Shown: piece by piece, positions 62,542-64,000 of the stretch
How the letters are laid out: each line of letters opens with the position of its first letter
How positions within the stretch are numbered: the stretch's first letter is position 1
Assembly (NCBI RefSeq): GCF_004193175.1
Contig: NZ_SAUH01000001.1
Span: forward strand, 6,038,306 to 6,102,305
Length of the DNA stretch: 64,000 bases
Direction: 5' to 3'
From: Streptomyces sp. RFCAC02
Lineage (GTDB): Bacteria > Actinomycetota > Actinomycetes > Streptomycetales > Streptomycetaceae
Notes under the pieces: generated by a model
Database searches by the model: none
What the model was told of the DNA's origin: nothing
The model's input: only the letters and a program-made list of their open reading frames with translations
Translations under genes and position numbers: made by a program

Positions 62542-63456
62542 ATGGACCAGCAGCCCGGAAACCGCGGCGAGATCCGGGATTTCCTTGCGAGCCGACGCGC
62601 CAGAATCACCCCGGGGCAGGTCGGACTGCCGACCAGCACCCGCCGCCGGGTCGCCGGGCTGCGGCGCGAAGAGGTCGCCGTCCTTGCCGGCGTGAGCACG
62701 GAGTGGTACACGCGACTGGAGAAGGGGCACATCGGTGGCGTTTCCGAAGACGTCCTCGACGCGGTCGCCCGTGCCCTGCGACTGGACGACGACGAACGCA
62801 CCTACCTGTTCGACCTGGCCCGGTCATCGCGGCACGCACGTCGCACGCCGTCGCGGCGCAGGGACGTCGAGGTCCCGCCCCAGGTCCAGTGGATGCTCGA
62901 CTCCATGACGATGTCCTCGGCGTTCGTACGCAACGGCCGCACGGACATCGTCGCCGGCAACCCCCTGGCCCGAGCCCTGCTCGCGCCGATGTTCGACAGC
63001 GTCACCGTCGACAAGCGCGGCCGCCCCAACATCGCCCGCTACGTCTTCCTCGACCCGGGTGCCCGCGGCTTCTTCGTCGACTGGGGCGCCGCCGGCGTCG
63101 CCACCGCCGCCCTGCTGCGCGCTGAGGTCGGGCGCGAGCCCCGCGACCGGGCACTGCGCGAACTCGTCGGCGAGCTGTCCACGCTCAGCCCGGAGTTTCG
63201 CAGCCAATGGGCTGCGCACGACGTCCTGATGCGCCACGACGGCGTCAAACGGCTCCAGCACCCCGACGTCGGCCCCTTGGAAGTGACCTTCCAGTCCCTC
63301 GTCCTACCTTTGCCGGGCCGAGCCGTGCACGACCTGATCATCTATACCGCCGAGCCCGGCACCGCATCCGAGGACCGGCTCAAACTCCTCACCATGTGGG
63401 CAGCTACGCATCCCCGAACAACACACCCCACCCACTCCCCTCAGCCCGGGCACTGA
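62542..63456 (+). CDS. XRE family regulator with MmyB-like ligand domain
   Basis: 304 residues. Helix-turn-helix at residues 10-80: RRVAGLRREEVAVLAGVSTEWYTRLEKGHI, as in MmyB/ClgR-like XRE proteins. The C-terminal MmyB-like domain has SSAFVRNGRTDIVAGNPLARALLAPMF, RYVFLDPGARGFFVDW and FQSLVLPLPGRAVHDLIIYTAEPGT, a PAS-like fold thought to bind a fatty-acid-like ligand. ATG 62542. Most probably represses the divergent aldo/keto reductase. Confidence 0.92.
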   Translation: MDQQPGNRGEIRDFLASRRARITPGQVGLPTSTRRRVAGLRREEVAVLAGVSTEWYTRLEKGHIGGVSEDVLDAVARALRLDDDERTYLFDLARSSRHARRTPSRRRDVEVPPQVQWMLDSMTMSSAFVRNGRTDIVAGNPLARALLAPMFDSVTVDKRGRPNIARYVFLDPGARGFFVDWGAAGVATAALLRAEVGREPRDRALRELVGELSTLSPEFRSQWAAHDVLMRHDGVKRLQHPDVGPLEVTFQSLVLPLPGRAVHDLIIYTAEPGTASEDRLKLLTMWAATHPRTTHPTHSPQPGH

Positions 63457-63582
63457 AGCACGGCCCAGCCCATTCCCGCCGAGGATCGAGGCAACGGCGG
63501 CATCGCCCGACTGATCAGTGTGACGCCTTCCTGTTCTGCACCACGGATTCCCACAGTTCTGCGCACCCCTCATGTGCGGTCT

Positions 63583-63609
63583 GGGCGGGCCGGGAGTTCC
63601 GGCCCGCCC
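63583..63609. terminator. hairpin between XRE gene and epimerase
   Basis: Eleven-base perfect stem GGGCGGGCCGG (63583-63593) with complement at 63599-63609 and a GAGTT loop; ten bases before the epimerase stop, between convergent genes. Confidence 0.82.
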
Positions 63610-63618
63610 ACTGCCGCA

Positions 63619-64000
63619 TCAGGCCGCCAGCGCTTCGCGGAGCGTTGAAGGCTTGATACCGAAGGTCTCGCGGATATCACTGTCGTCCACGATGAACGGC
63701 CGCTCGGACATGTAGCTCATCTCGGCGAACTCCCGCCACAGTGGATCGGTGAAGGACAGCAGGGTCAGGTCCCGTTCGGTGAGCGGCTCCAACCGGGGTT
63801 CGGGCGCTCCGAGAAGTTCGGCGAGGCCGGTTGCGGCATGACGCACGGTCGTGGTGATCACCGGGGCGTGCCAGGCCCGGCCCCAGGCTCGCTCGTCGTT
63901 GCCGACCGCCACCAGCGCCGCCGCGACGTCCTCCGTGTAGGAGAGCGAATGCGCCGCATCGGGGTTGCCGTGGACAAGAGCCAGTTGACCGTCGCGGACC
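63619..64000 (-). CDS. NAD-dependent epimerase/dehydratase family protein, 5' end beyond the window
   Basis: C-terminal 127 residues of an extended SDR. Reading continues without stop to the right edge; visible blocks are AHSLSYTEDVAAALVAVG followed by ERAWGRAWHAP, which match the end of NAD(P)-binding epimerases/nucleoside-diphosphate-sugar-like proteins, then the helical tail (DSDIRETFGIKPSTLREAL). The cofactor site is outside. Family reliable, substrate unknown. Confidence 0.82.
   Translation of the reverse strand, partial: VRDGQLALVHGNPDAAHSLSYTEDVAAALVAVGNDERAWGRAWHAPVITTTVRHAATGLAELLGAPEPRLEPLTERDLTLLSFTDPLWREFAEMSYMSERPFIVDDSDIRETFGIKPSTLREALAA

Overview
The window is GC-rich DNA with strong G/C preference at third codon positions, many GTG starts, overlapping GTGA/ATGA gene junctions, a perfect CebR-type box and sugar ABC operons without their own ATPase. 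All of this points to a Streptomyces-like actinomycete chromosome (inference). No tRNA, rRNA, CRISPR array, insertion sequence or origin was seen. The left edge cuts a nitrate reductase beta subunit and the right edge cuts an NAD-dependent epimerase.

Layout. 1-3.3 kb: end of a respiratory nitrate reductase operon (narH-narJ-narI) with an HPP membrane protein. 3.3-5.1 kb: a two-gene unit on the other strand (ferritin-like protein, hemerythrin). 5.3-8.4 kb: UbiD/UbiX aromatic decarboxylase pair facing an intradiol ring-cleavage dioxygenase. 8.5-9.6 kb: frame-broken PLP enzyme. 9.75-12.2 kb: a Ser/Thr kinase fused through a membrane segment to an ABC-type solute-binding domain. 12.3-14.4 kb: acetyltransferase, P-loop protein, TerD protein.

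14.6-23.9 kb is a sugar-derivative catabolic island: Gfo/Idh/MocA dehydrogenase, two TIM-barrel isomerase/epimerase-type proteins, a ROK regulator, a GMC oxidoreductase, and a CUT1 importer (two permeases plus a binding lipoprotein). The two outward-reading transcription units share a similar promoter/operator sequence. 23.9-26.3 kb: zinc alcohol dehydrogenase with a divergent TetR gene, and a small secreted ricin-like protein.

26.4-38.8 kb is a sulfate-ester island. A six-gene operon encodes an oligopeptide-type ABC importer (binding lipoprotein, two permeases, fused double ATPase), a formylglycine-generating enzyme and a cytoplasmic sulfatase with the CxPxR site. Upstream lies a ROK regulator, and divergent from it an AtsK/TauD-type dioxygenase overlapping a second CxPxR sulfatase. 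The model is import of a sulfated molecule followed by intracellular desulfation. 38.8-41.1 kb: HAD, TetR and SDR genes.

41.3-45.2 kb encodes plant cell-wall enzymes: a CE15-CBM2 glucuronoyl esterase with a promoter and a perfect CebR box, and a CBM35-PL9 pectate lyase. 45.2-59.5 kb is mixed: small proteins, MBL and HAD hydrolases, a secreted peptidoglycan-binding-like protein and a membrane protein that both carry the same 11-bp direct repeat upstream, a large unassigned protein, an FAD oxidoreductase and a Ser/Thr kinase. 59.6-64 kb: a long-form argininosuccinate synthase with an ARG-box-like site, an aldo/keto reductase divergent from a MmyB-type XRE regulator, and the cut epimerase.

Three genes (8.5-9.6, 18.9-20.4 and 28.2-29.2 kb) have reading frames broken at runs of G/C. 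Each would be repaired by adding one base, so sequencing indels should be excluded before any of them is called a pseudogene.
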